Source of the DNA: Gorsachius magnificus
Taxonomy: Eukaryota > Chordata > Aves > Pelecaniformes > Ardeidae
DNA: 64,000 bases
Assembly: GCA_034008185.1 (NCBI GenBank)
Contig: CM067087.1
Coordinates: 45,738,090 to 45,802,089 of the forward strand
Direction of reading: 5' to 3'
Part shown: in pieces, positions 14,301-23,333 of the stretch
How the letters are laid out: the number at the start of each line of letters is the position of its first letter
Numbering within the stretch: the stretch's first letter is position 1
Translations under genes and position numbers: made by a program
The notes under the pieces: generated by a model
The model's input: only the letters and a program-made list of their open reading frames with translations
Databases searched by the model: none
What the model was told of the DNA's origin: nothing

Positions 14301-16791
14301 AAGACGACTGTTTTGCAGTTTAATTAGGAGCAGAAACTAGATTGCATTTTAAGGGAAGGCTCTGTGCATACACCTGCTCATCCACGATGATCTGCTTTTC
14401 TACTGGACAGAGACAAAAGTTATCTCTTACTGCAAACAGGACTTCCAGCGTGGTTCAGTTTCTGCTCGGGTGCCACTGCTGCGAGACCTGCCCGCCACAA
14501 CCAACAACTCGGTTTATTGTAAAGCAATTCCCAGCCCGTGTCCTTGCATGCAAAAACATCAACAACTCACGTGGCTGGCTACAACGATGAAGTCACACAC
14601 TCTGAAATAGATGGGTAGGTAAGATATTAAAACGTTAGAAAGAACTAATTACTGTTTTCTCTAATCCTGAATGTTGATGTCTGTGCCCTAGATTTTATTC
14701 CGAAAGCAAGGGAGTGGCAGAGGAGCCTGAAGGAATCGCTTGGATGATGAGGACAAATATGGGGACGGTTTTCTCCCCCGCCTGCCTTCTTCCATACATG
14801 CCTGTCCGATGGCCTCTACGCCAACCCACTTGCCCTTCCAAACCTCTGCTAACAGCTGTCCCAGTTCCAAAAAATCCCTTCTTGCTTGCCATGCACCAGA
14901 ATAGCAAGTATCTCGACAGCGCTCTTCAGAAATAACTGATTTCAAAGGGCTTATTAAATAAACATATGCTGCTCTCTTTGCTCGGTAAGGGAGCGTGGTT
15001 AGAGGGAGAAGTGAAAAACGCCCGTATCCATCCTGCTGTAAGCAGCAGAACTATGAAATGTTGCTTTAGACACTTCTTGATAGACACCAAGTAACACAAT
15101 AACCATGGTTAAATCTATGGCTCAATCCCCTAATTAATTTTATGGGGTTGTCCGAATTTCAGTGACGCCGAGTTCTGACACACCTGTATACATACCTATG
15201 TACACAGTTTTAAATTTCTGGTCTAAAAGTGTGTTATATCACAGTTTTCTGTAAAAATGTTACCGTGTCCCATTTTGAGGCAGGCGAGAGGGGCAAATTA
15301 CTCTCATTCTCAATTAAACACTTTCACACTGAGTCGTTAATATTACGAAAGCCTAAGTTTCTCTGTTTTCATTCTGGGGCAGCACAGGGCATCCAGGAGG
15401 GCGCAGGAACAAGGCTCTGAAAACCCAGCTCAGTTTCCAGCTCCGCCACCAGAATTTTTGTGACCTCAGGTAAGGCTCTCCATCTCTTCCTATCTCTGTT
15501 CCCCCAAATTAAGATGAGGATACCAGTGTCGGTCTCCTTCTGTACTATATTTTGAAACCCACTTACAGAAACTGCTCTGTAAGCATGATGCATGTTTTTT
15601 AAGGATGTGATTATACCGGGACGTTTGTTGAAGTCTCTCAGGCTGAGCCAGGGCACTGAGTCAGTCCCAAGCTTGTAAAAAAAATTTGTAGCTGACTGCG
15701 ACAAAACTCTACACGGAAATGCAAACCCTTATCATTAGCACACTGAAAGCCAGTGACGGCCTAATTATGTTTTATTGGTAGTGATTACTAATGCACTGAG
15801 AAAACAAACACATTATTCCCAACAAGAAATTGTTGTGCTTCGTTGTCAGGGTCTTCACGAATCTACGTCAAAATGAGCAAAAGGCAATCAGCTGTATTTG
15901 AAGCACACAAAGTTTGTTTCGTGCTCTTGGAAAAAAAAAAGGATTACAGTACATTTCAGGGATTTTTAAAATCAGAAATGTACTTCTGTCTGCTATGAAA
16001 CCTACAGAGGGAAGCAATAAATAGCAAGCTGGAAATACATTCAGAAGTGGGTGAAAGTTCAGTGGTCACATTCAGAGAAATGCTAAACCACTTCGTCTTG
16101 CAGTAGCTGGGAGCAGAAGAAAGGAGAAGCTGAACTCTACGGAAGGACATACACTTAATTTTACAGACACCCACAAAAGCTGCCTAACCAAGGAAATGCT
16201 CAAGCGTAGCTTTTACAACCCTAGCTCCAGCGCAGCACAGTTCCTTCTTAATGGCAGTCATTTATTCCTGACTTTGTGCTGTGCCTCGGTGTTGGAAAGA
16301 CTTCTGAACGCTTGGAAAGCGCCTTCTCCTTCGCTCCGGAAAGGAATGCCCCGCAGCGTACCTGTGGTGTGATCCAGGGCACCTCTGATGCCTCTTGTCT
16401 TTCATTCCTTTGCGTAAAACTCACTTCTTCCTTCCTGTGGTTTGTAAACTACGTTACAGGAACTGTCCCTTGTTCAGTGATTTTTCTCACTATAGAAGTC
16501 TGTATTTCTAAGGCCAGAGATGTAAAGACTAAGAAATGACTGATCCCCCCGAACAGAGGCTTCCCCGCCCCGGAGCGCGGGTGCAGATGTGGGCACCTCA
16601 GCCCTGCCTGCCCGTTTGCTCCCGCCGCCATCCGTCAGGCCTTGTCCTGCCAGCTCCTCCTGGTGTTACGACCTCCAGAATATCCCAAAAGAGACACCCT
16701 TCAGCCTCCAAGCTGGAGGCACCAGAACGCACCTGCCTGTGCCCAGCATACCACATCATCAAACGGAATGTGTACATAAGCCAACAGCAAT

Positions 16792-16822
<31 letters not shown>

Positions 16823-18441
16823 GTCATGGCCAAATGATTTTCTAAAGATAGGTCTCCTTCAGCTAGAGGTTATGGACTCGATTCAGGTGTTCCTGGCTGA
16901 ACCGTTATACATTTTGCAGGCAGCGTGCTGCGGGGAGCATCCGTACCATCAATGACTTTGGTCAAGCTCTCTGCTCAGGTGCCCGAGTTGGCAGCATGGA
17001 GCAAGTGAACATCAAGCCATAGATCTCAATGAAAAATGATGCTCTTGTAGGCAAGCAAACAGGTTTTATCTTATACAAGCAAACCGGTTTTATCCTATAC
17101 AAGCAAACCGGTTTTATCCTTTCACCCTAGAGATATGCTTTGATTCAGTGATACATCTGGACCATGAGAAGATGCCCCAGTGGCTCAGGTGAGTGGTCTG
17201 TCTAGTCCCAGACTCTGTCTCCAACAGTGGCAACCAGAGAAGCTATTTGGGCAGAATATACCCATCTGGACACTGCATGGTCCACTCTCCTCATGCTTCC
17301 CAGCATCTGTAATTATGGTATTAGGAACACAGAAGGTACATGCCCATCTAAGTCCTTTTGATATCCATTTATGGGCCCTCTGCCCATTAATTCACTTAAC
17401 CCCTTTTTGAATATGCTGATGCTCACATCCACTCAAAGTACTAGTTTTTTGCACATTTCAGAACCAATTTAGTAAACTGAAATGCTGCTAAGAAATTTGA
17501 AAAAAACCGCAAAACTTTCACATACACTGTACCTTACATCAGGCCTGACCATGACTGACCAGCCCTTGTCAAAGATGGGGCCGTTCTAGAAGAAAAAAGT
17601 TCACAGCTAAAGCCATTATCCAGAAGTTTGTGATCTCCGACCCGTTTCGCGTCAGCGTAACAACGTTGGCAGAAAATGAGGGGGACATCACGAAGTGACC
17701 GAGCTGTCCTGTGTGTCGTGTGGCAAAGTCAAGCACTCAGAGAGTTTCGTTTAGTAACAGGGGTCCAAATCAAGGCAGTGTGGTATTTGAAAGAGCTTCC
17801 CTATGCCTTCTTTCCCCTAAGGCATACTGAAGGTATCAGAATAAAAGCCGTTAGTTGGTTGTTTTGGGGTATTTTTGGGTTTTGGTTTTTTTTTTTTTTT
17901 TTTTTTGACCAGACGCCTGCAAGTTGTCAGCTAGGCTAAGCCGCCCCTAGTAAGCTCTGCCCCGTGAAGCCCAGAAGGGAAGCCTGGCTGGCAGCTTTAC
18001 CGAAAGGCTCACGCTTCATCCCCTGACCGGGACGAGACCCCCAGCCGCCGGGGGTGCCGGGCAGGCGGAGCGCCGATGCCGACCCCCCCGGGACGCGGTA
18101 GAGCCCGGTCAGCGGGGGCCGGCCCCGCTCCAGCCGCTGCCGCCGCGGTGCCGGCGTGCCGCGACCCCCCCCCCCCCCGCGCCCCGCCCGGTCCCCCCCC
18201 CCCCCCCGGGGCCCCGCTCCCGCTGCGCCGAGCCCGGGGGCGCGCTCCTCCGGGGCGGACACCGCGACCCGCGGGGGTGCCCGGGGCCGTCCCGCCGCCT
18301 TACCGCCTGCTGCACCGCCCGGAAGGTGGCATCCAGCAGCATCAGCTTCCAGGGCTCCGACACGGTGCCGGGCAGCGGCAGGTACACGTAGTAGGCGGCG
18401 AGGGCGGCCAGCGCCGCCAGCAGCACCCAGCCGGCCCGCAT
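1747..18441 (-). CDS. NCEH1: NCEH1, neutral cholesterol ester hydrolase 1 (five coding exons, gene-level entry)
   Basis: The five exons join in phase to 410 residues, against 408 in human. The protein is a type II ER-membrane serine hydrolase of the hormone-sensitive-lipase/AADAC family that hydrolyses cholesterol esters and 2-acetyl monoalkylglycerol ethers. Visible features: hydrophobic anchor about residues 5-23; oxyanion motif HGGGW from residue 115; nucleophile GDSAGG with Ser193; Asp350 in the NDVLRDDG stretch; His380 in FHGC. Each catalytic residue sits two positions after the human one (Ser191, Asp348, His378), explained by two extra residues at the start of exon 2. NHT, NWT and NET sequons lie in exon 5. 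All introns are GT-AG. The start at 18441 was chosen because it opens directly into the anchor and matches human; the frame is open further upstream, but that GC-rich stretch has no family similarity. The gene diverges from ECT2. AADAC paralogues lack this exact N-terminus, so the NCEH1 assignment is strong. Confidence 0.95.
2365..3866 (-). other. NCEH1: NCEH1 intron 4
   Basis: Intron of about 1.5 kb, GTAACG donor and CCCACAG acceptor. AT-rich; no repeat or exon recognised. Confidence 0.85.
3867..4038 (-). CDS. NCEH1: NCEH1 coding exon 4 (residues 148-205, nucleophile exon)
   Basis: Acceptor TTTGTAG (AG at 4040-4039), donor CAG|GTAACG. It encodes [12 protein letters not shown], the RATKHFL helix and the nucleophile elbow [13 protein letters not shown] with catalytic Ser193. 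The exon ends in phase 0 after QQ, as in mammals. Confidence 0.95.
4600..4710 (+). repeat. Possible ancient MIR-like SINE fragment
   Basis: Contains ACTGAGGCACAG followed by CTGCCCAGGAACAGTCAGCAGC, in an order that recalls the core of amniote MIR elements (gaggcacag ... cttgcccaaggtcacacagc). Heavily diverged; identified by eye only. Confidence 0.3.
4826..4948 (+). mobile_element. CR1 LINE 3' fragment
   Basis: Matches the CR1 3' UTR in order: ATGGATGGGGCTGTGAGCAA, then CCTGCCC-CAGGGGGGTTG, then GGTCCCTTCCAACCC and the terminal ATTCTATGATTCTATG tail. 5'-truncated, plus orientation, in NCEH1 intron 3. Confidence 0.9.
5967..6037. repeat. AT-rich low-complexity tract with TATATA runs
   Basis: Alternating TA runs and T/A homopolymers; part of it (about 5967-5998) reads nearly the same on both strands. 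Low-complexity sequence in NCEH1 intron 3. Confidence 0.7.
6563..6632 (-). CDS. NCEH1: NCEH1 coding exon 3 (residues 125-147, split codons at both ends)
   Basis: A 70-bp exon between acceptor TTCCAG (AG at 6634-6633) and donor GTGAGT. It encodes SLYNNLC followed by [13 protein letters not shown], matching the family's strand-helix after the oxyanion loop. It enters with two bases and leaves with two bases of split codons, so skipping it shifts the frame. Confidence 0.92.
6633..8502 (-). other. NCEH1: NCEH1 intron 2
   Basis: Intron of about 1.9 kb with GTATGT donor and TTCCAG acceptor. Short open frames occur on both strands but none shows family similarity or paired splice sites. Confidence 0.85.
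8503..8737 (-). CDS. NCEH1: NCEH1 coding exon 2 (residues 47-124 plus one base)
   Basis: Carries HYLRLSHH, the [14 protein letters not shown] strand (here [10 protein letters not shown]) and the oxyanion-hole motif [14 protein letters not shown]. The donor is GTATGT after GCA-A. The only phase-compatible acceptor is the CAG at 8740-8738, which puts a pyrimidine-rich stretch (Ser-Pro-Phe-Phe-Phe) into the coding sequence. Two AGs further in lie after a better pyrimidine tract but break the frame. The exact 5' edge is therefore less certain than the rest. Confidence 0.85.
13708..13966 (+). mobile_element. CR1 LINE 3' fragment
   Basis: CR1 landmarks: CTCAAGTTGTGCCAGGGCAG, GAAAAATTTCTTCCCCAAAAGG, CACTGGAAGGGGCTGCCCAG, a CCCAGCCCTGGGGGGATTTA block and a terminal CCTATGATTCTA. 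An 88-bp stretch (13814-13901) is identical to the CR1 at 20555-20642. Confidence 0.92.
16791..16822. repeat. (AC)n-(AT)n microsatellite
   Basis: About ten AC units followed directly by about six AT units in NCEH1 intron 1; a compound dinucleotide microsatellite. Confidence 0.95.
17052..17121. repeat. 24-bp tandem repeat, three copies, with AACCGGTT motif
   Basis: Units start at 17052, 17076 and 17100. Each reads CAAGCAAACCGGTTTTATCC then TATA or a variant; the first unit has AACAGGTT instead of AACCGGTT. The repeated core is the palindromic consensus of Grainyhead-like/CP2 factors (established motif); function here is inferred only. Located in NCEH1 intron 1, about 1.2 kb downstream of exon 1. 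Confidence 0.85.
18165..18207 (-). repeat. Paired C14 and C15 tracts (G-runs on the NCEH1 strand)
   Basis: C14 at 18165-18178 and C15 at 18193-18207 on the plus strand, separated by a C-rich spacer. In the NCEH1 transcript these are G-runs 97-139 nt into intron 1, with quadruplex potential. Assembly length of such homopolymers may be unreliable. Confidence 0.85.
18304..18441 (-). CDS. NCEH1: NCEH1 coding exon 1 (residues 1-46)
   Basis: Begins at ATG 18441-18439 and ends at a GTAAGG donor (GT at 18303-18302), phase 0. It encodes the signal-anchor helix (alternating Leu/Ala, then YYVYLPLPG) and the [10 protein letters not shown] block, nearly identical in mammalian NCEH1. It lies inside a CpG island, and long C-tracts start about 97 nt past the donor in intron 1. 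Confidence 0.93.
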
Positions 18442-18880
18442 CGCGACGGCGCCGACCACCGCCACCCCCCGCCGCGCTCCGCGGGGCCGGCCGCGCCGCT
18501 GAGGGAGCCTGCGGGGGCGGGCTGCGGGCCGCTCGGCTGCCGGGGTCCCGCGGCCCTCGCCAGCCCGGCCGCGCCCCGCCGGTCCGCAGGAGGCGGCCGT
18601 GGGCTGACAGAGCTCCCCGGCGTGCGCTGGGCCACCAATGGCCGCCAAGGGCCACCAAAAGCCGCGCTGCCTCCCCCCGACTCCCCTGACCGGCCCGCAT
18701 CCCCTTGCCCGCTGCCGAAAGCCCCCGCGTGGTCCCGGGCAAACCGCGGGGTTCCCCGTGCCCCGGGCTGGGACGGGCACGGGGCCCGCTCCGTGCCCAC
18801 GGGCCGGGGGCTCCGGGGGCCGCGCAGGGTTTGCCCTTCCCCGCCGAGCAGGCAGGCTGCGGGGCGGGACGAAGGCCGGC

Positions 18881-21800
18881 GTGATGGGGATGGATTCCCA
18901 TGCTCCGGCAGGATCCCGGATCCAGCGCGTTTCCCCGGGGACACCCTTACTTCAGCTGAAGAAACTCTACTGGCTCCCATTTACTGCATCACAGACCAAT
19001 TCCAGAAAGGAGATTTTGGGGTTTTTAAGTGTATTTATTCTGTAATCTTATTTTGGACTGGGAATTATTATTTTTTTTTTTAGTTAACCTTGGTCAGTTA
19101 CAAATTCTGGTTTGGTTTAGTGCAGGAACATTTCCTGTACCTAAGAAAACAAAATTTTCGAAATAGGTCTTTTCCATCCCCACAAGCGCCTTCTTGTCAG
19201 ATAAAACCCCTCCCTTCGTAACACGCAGGAAATATAAAATACTACAGAGTTCAGCCTTGACACAAATGACTACTTAATACTTGGTCACAGTGCTATCTTA
19301 AGCAAATTAAAATATTTATTTCAATAGCCAGGCTCACACACATTATGAACCTAATGCAGAACAAAGAACGAGCGCTAATTTTAACAATAACACTGCTTTT
19401 AAGAATGAATTCATAACATTAAAAAGTCACAGAGAACCAATAAATAGAGTCCTGGAAAGGCCAAGTTCTCTTTAAAAATTGACACAAAAAGGTAATAAAA
19501 GAAAAATATGTTTCTAAGAAGTAAAAGGCCAGCTTCTAAGGCAGCTTTACTGGAACTGAAGTAAAACCTCGCTGATTCTAAAGGCTGCAGAGGAAAGTTT
19601 CTGGACTTTGGGAGGAAATAAGCCTCTCAAGCATCTTTAACCTTTTTTCATGACAACAGCAGATGCTGTTCGGATGTGAAAGGCTGTTGGGGAAACAAGC
19701 TGTGTCACGAGAGCAGCGCAAGGTGCGAGTCCTCAGGTCTCAAGGTTTTTATACTGAGTCGCCCCTTTCTGTATTATTTTGTGCTCGCGCCTTCTCTTTT
19801 CCCTCGTGCCCCGCTCCCATTCCCTTGCTTTCCCAAGGACCTGCCCCTAACGTCCACACCCAGGAGCCTCAAGTGTCATCGTTTGTACCCGTCTCGTTTA
19901 ACAAAAATCACTGTTCCCAAACCTCCGGCAAAAGCTGGCCTCGCCCCACTCCTCTCTCATCTACTTACCTCTTTAAAAAAGAGATAAAAAGGCTGGATGG
20001 AATTTTTTTCTGAGGTTTCTCATGCTCCCACTGACCCCTATATGCATCTTGTGCTTGATCTCCCCTCTTCCTCACATTTTGAAAGCTACGGCTCTGGCTA
20101 TGCTGAACCGACAGCAATTAGAGGAATCTTTTTTTTTTTCTTTTTCCAGGTGCTTGTAAAGAAGTCAGTTGAAAAAACAAGACACCGTGGTCTGAGAAAG
20201 ATTACTTAAAAAAAAAAAAAAAAAGGTAAAATTAAACCCCAAAACGCTTGCAAGATATGTAGGGGATGAGCAGTCTGCCTGAAGCCAGGAAATGGTTGAT
20301 TGGAGCCCCAGGCTGCTGGGGGAGCTGGGGGGGTTCAGCCTGGAGCAGAGGAGGCTGAGGGGAGCCCTCATGGCTCCCTACAACTGCCTGAGAGGAGGGG
20401 GGAGCCGGGGGTTCGGGCTCTGCTCCCAGGGAAGGGGCGATGGGACGAGGGGCGCCGGCCTCAAGTTGTGCCAGGGCAGGGTGAGGTTGGCCCTGGGGAA
20501 CAATTCCTTCCCCAAAGGGCTGTCAGGGCTGGAAGGGGCTGCCCGGGAAGGGGTGAGTCCCCAGCCCTGGGGGGATTTAACAGCCGGGCAGAGGCGGTGC
20601 TGAGGGCCAGGGTTTGGGGGTGGGATGGCAGGGGTAGGGGAACGGTTGGGCTTGATGATCTTAAAGGGCTTTTCCAACCTCAATGATTCTATGAGAGCCA
20701 ACTTCCAGAGACAACACAGGGCACCAAGGTCTCCTGCAGGCCTCTGGGCTTCCATCGGCTCTTCTGGTGTGGCCTTGTTGCCTTCTTCCACAAGGAAGGA
20801 GGCCCCTGCTCCCACAAAGCTGGCAGGACCCATGTCAGGGTTTAATCTCCTGGAACGTTTTCCCTGTGGGTATTACTGCGTGAGGAAACTATTAAATAAA
20901 TGTTATACCTCTGGGTTACTGATGCCTAGGTAACTGGAACAGCAAGTTTCAACTGCGTGTTACATTTTACACAGCAAAAAAAAAATAGTAGGTGTTTCTG
21001 TTTCAGAGCCTTTTATAAGAAAAGCACTTAGATTTTTTAAATGTCAGACATACAAAGAACAGTAATTATTTTTGTCATTGGTCCTGATCTAAACTTCAGT
21101 GAGAATAAATGCATTTGATTAAAAAAAAGACTTAGTCACTTTTCTTAAGTGATTGCTACCAAAAATTTGGCTTTGTTCTGTCAGTCCCAGGAGGGATAGC
21201 TTGAGACGTTTCATCAGAATGTCCTAGTTGCTGTATAAGATTGTAATTCTGGATTTTTCAAGTATATTCAAAAACTGGCTCATGCTCAAGCCACTCTCCA
21301 TGTGCGTAGCGAGCCTGTATTTACATAGCGAATGTTTAGGTATCACTTACATTCTTTTTCAACCTTTAACTGAGAAGTGACCCGTGTATCGCCTGTTATT
21401 CCTCAGCCCTGATAAATATGCTTCTCCCATCCTTGCAGGCACATCATTTTAGGTAGCTTTTTTTTTTTTTTTTGAGGATCCAGAGGTCAAGCGGTAATTA
21501 ATGTACAATCGCCGGTATCTTTTCTAGAAGCTTTACCACAGAACTTGTTCCAAACCTAGGAGAAACCCAGTCCCTGGTTCAGGGTGTGAGGGAATCTGAA
21601 GACCTGGCTGCCAGGGACTTTGTAGGAATGCAAAGGGGCGCGGGGGGGAACGCAGTGAAGGGCAGCCTGGCCCGAAACTGGAAAACGATGGCCCAAACTG
21701 GTACTTTAGGGTGACAAAAGGACCTTGGCTTAGGTTTTATTTTGACTGTAAGTCATTGTTGCGATTACTCTACGTGAAATGCAGTAATTGTACGACTGCA

Positions 21801-22699
21801 CAGCAATGGGCTGACTCAAGTGTCAAACTGGAAACGACCTCCTTGGTTTCCAGGCTGTTATTCTGAAACCTTTTCCTCAAGAAAATATTCCTAACTTAGG
21901 TGTCCCTCACAAGCAAACCTTTATTCGCATAAAGCAACACCCGCTATCATATTTTTCTCCTTCTTCCTATTGTGTTTTTCTTCCAAATCATAAAAAGTCA
22001 ATGGACTCTTACTGGCATGAATGGCTGCCGGATCAATCATGAAAATGCCTGAATCTGTGAAATAAAAAAAATGAGCGAGATCTAAGAACTCAATTTGGCA
22101 CCTAGGAATTTAGCATATAGCAGACAATCCTGGAAATAGGTCTCTCGCATTCTTTTTACTTGGAGCCATTGTGCTAAATCAGGTTTCAGAGGTGCTGAGC
22201 TCCTGTGAGAGGATTCCTTTCCAGATCGGAAAGCTTCAGTATTAGAGAAAATTAAAAAGAAAAGGGCCGTGTAGCATTTGGCTAATTAATCTGTTTGGGG
22301 GGTTGGTGCCATTGAATCAGCTGATTCCACTTTCATCTGGGCCAGTTGTTATCTTCTCCTGCCGGCTCTTTTTCCTTGCCTCCTATGAGCCCATTGCTGG
22401 GGATGTCCGTACGCACGCCAACACCCTTGGCGAGGCAGAGCGGGCTCGATTATTAACAGCATTAACGACTGTATGGTGGCCACAGTCATGGTTTGTCCTC
22501 CCCTCTGCACGGTGCCCAAAGTGCCCTGACGGACTCAAACAGAAGAGGTTCCAGTTGAACGGGAGGAAGAACTTGTTGACTGTGAGGGTGCCTGAGCCCT
22601 GGCCCAGGCTGCCCAGGGGGGCTGTGGAGTCTCCTTCTCTGGAGATCTTCAACCCCCGCCTGGCCGCTGTCCTGTGCCCCCTGCTCTGGGTGAGCCTGC
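18881..22699. other. NCEH1-ECT2 intergenic region
   Basis: Space between divergent promoters. It holds a long CR1 (about 20297-20697), a further CR1 piece (about 22543-22735), poly-T/A tracts near 20128-20139, 20207-20224 and 21460-21473, and otherwise AT-rich unique sequence. No gene recognised. Confidence 0.7.
20297..20697 (+). mobile_element. CR1 LINE 3' fragment (about 400 bp)
   Basis: The longest CR1 piece in the window. It includes the 3' end of the ORF2 region (GCTGGGGGAGCTGGGGGGGT, CAGCCTGGAGCAGAGGAGGC, CTCCCTACAACTGCCTGAGAG), then the UTR ending in TTCCAACCTCAATGATTCTATGA. Plus orientation, 5'-truncated. Confidence 0.95.
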
Positions 22700-22735
22700 T
22701 TGGGCAGCCCCCAGCTGATCTGGACGGAGGCGCCC
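22543..22735 (+). mobile_element. CR1 LINE fragment next to the ECT2 CpG island
   Basis: Contains GAGGTTCCAGTTGAACGGGA, GGAAGAACTTGTTGACTGTG, GGCCCAGGCTGCCCAGGGGG and GTGGAGTCTCCTTCTCTGGA, which are CR1 3' landmarks. The element loses similarity near 22735 and lacks the ATTCTATG tail, so it is broken at both ends. It is a second subfamily, similar to the copy at 34790. Confidence 0.85.
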
Positions 22736-23279
22736 GGCCGGGGAGCTGGCAGGGAGCCCGGGCGGGCTGAGGGGAGCCGCGCCGCGGATAGCCCCCCCAG
22801 GGACGAGCCCTCCCGCCCACGCTGCGGGCCGTTAACTGCCATCTCCGTACGGCCACGGGGGGCCGGCCGGCCCCCCCCCGGGCAGCGCCGCCGGGCAGCG
22901 CCTCAGGGCTCGGCCGCTCGCTCCCGCCCTTCCCCACTCAATCCGGGCCTCTGCACTGCGGCCGTTGGAAGCGTTCGAAACCCGCCAGCAGCCAATCAGC
23001 GCGGAGCACCCACCCCCCCCATTCAACATCCGTGCTCTGGGGCACCGCGACTTGGCCTGTTCGTCTGCTCAGGAAACGTCCCACCGCCAATGGGAGACCG
23101 CCTAGCCATGAGCGGCAGGTGCAACACCCAACCAGAGGGAGCAGGAGTCGAGGCGCTGTCCAAAAAGGGCGGGGAAGGGGGCAGGGCATCTCGGAGAGAT
23201 GCCGAATGAGGCGGCGGCTTACAGAGGGGCGCTGAGACCGGCAGCCAATCCGCGGCGCGCGTAGTGCGGCGGCTCGGTT

Positions 23280-23285
23280 TTTGAA
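23280..23285 (+). promoter_or_regulatory. ECT2: CHR-like TTTGAA element
   Basis: TTTGAA in the core promoter, with a CCAAT box 35 bp upstream. Sequence match to the CHR consensus; binding is inferred. Confidence 0.5.
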
Positions 23286-23333
23286 TCGGCGGCGGGCGCT
23301 CATGGCGGAGGCTGTCTTTGCGGTTGGCGGCAG
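23286..23333 (+). other. ECT2: Putative ECT2 noncoding exon 1 (3' portion)
   Basis: The most plausible 5' exon ends at GGCGGCAG|GTGGCG (GT at 23334-23335). The start is not determined; it is placed after the CHR only by convention. An ATG at 23302 would open a 12-codon upstream frame that ends 7 nt into the next exon if this donor is used. Other GT donors in the GC-rich sequence are possible. Confidence 0.35.

Larger units (their letters stand above)
8738..18303 (-). other. NCEH1: NCEH1 intron 1
   Basis: Large first intron, about 9.6 kb. It contains a CR1 (about 13708-13966), a CA/TA microsatellite (16791-16822), a three-copy 24-bp tandem repeat (17052-17121), a homopolymer T tract near 17886-17906 and C-tracts next to the first exon. 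A 175-codon open frame at 12714-13241 on the other strand is unrecognised and probably chance. Confidence 0.85.
18050..18880 (-). promoter_or_regulatory. NCEH1: NCEH1 CpG-island promoter
   Basis: Dense CpG and very high GC surrounding NCEH1 exon 1 and its 5' flank (about 18442-18880), in contrast to the AT-rich DNA on both sides. No TATA box was seen; the transcription start is not determined. Confidence 0.75.

Noticed and set aside
17936..19083. Very long open frames on both strands in the 18 kb CpG island (up to 335 codons)
   Set aside because: Low-complexity Pro/Arg/Gly/Ala translations caused by extreme GC content; only the 138-bp NCEH1 exon 1 has family support.
20300..20686. Open frames within the CR1 at 20.3 kb as possible genes
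   Set aside because: They are translations of CR1 UTR and truncated reverse-transcriptase 3' sequence, not intact.
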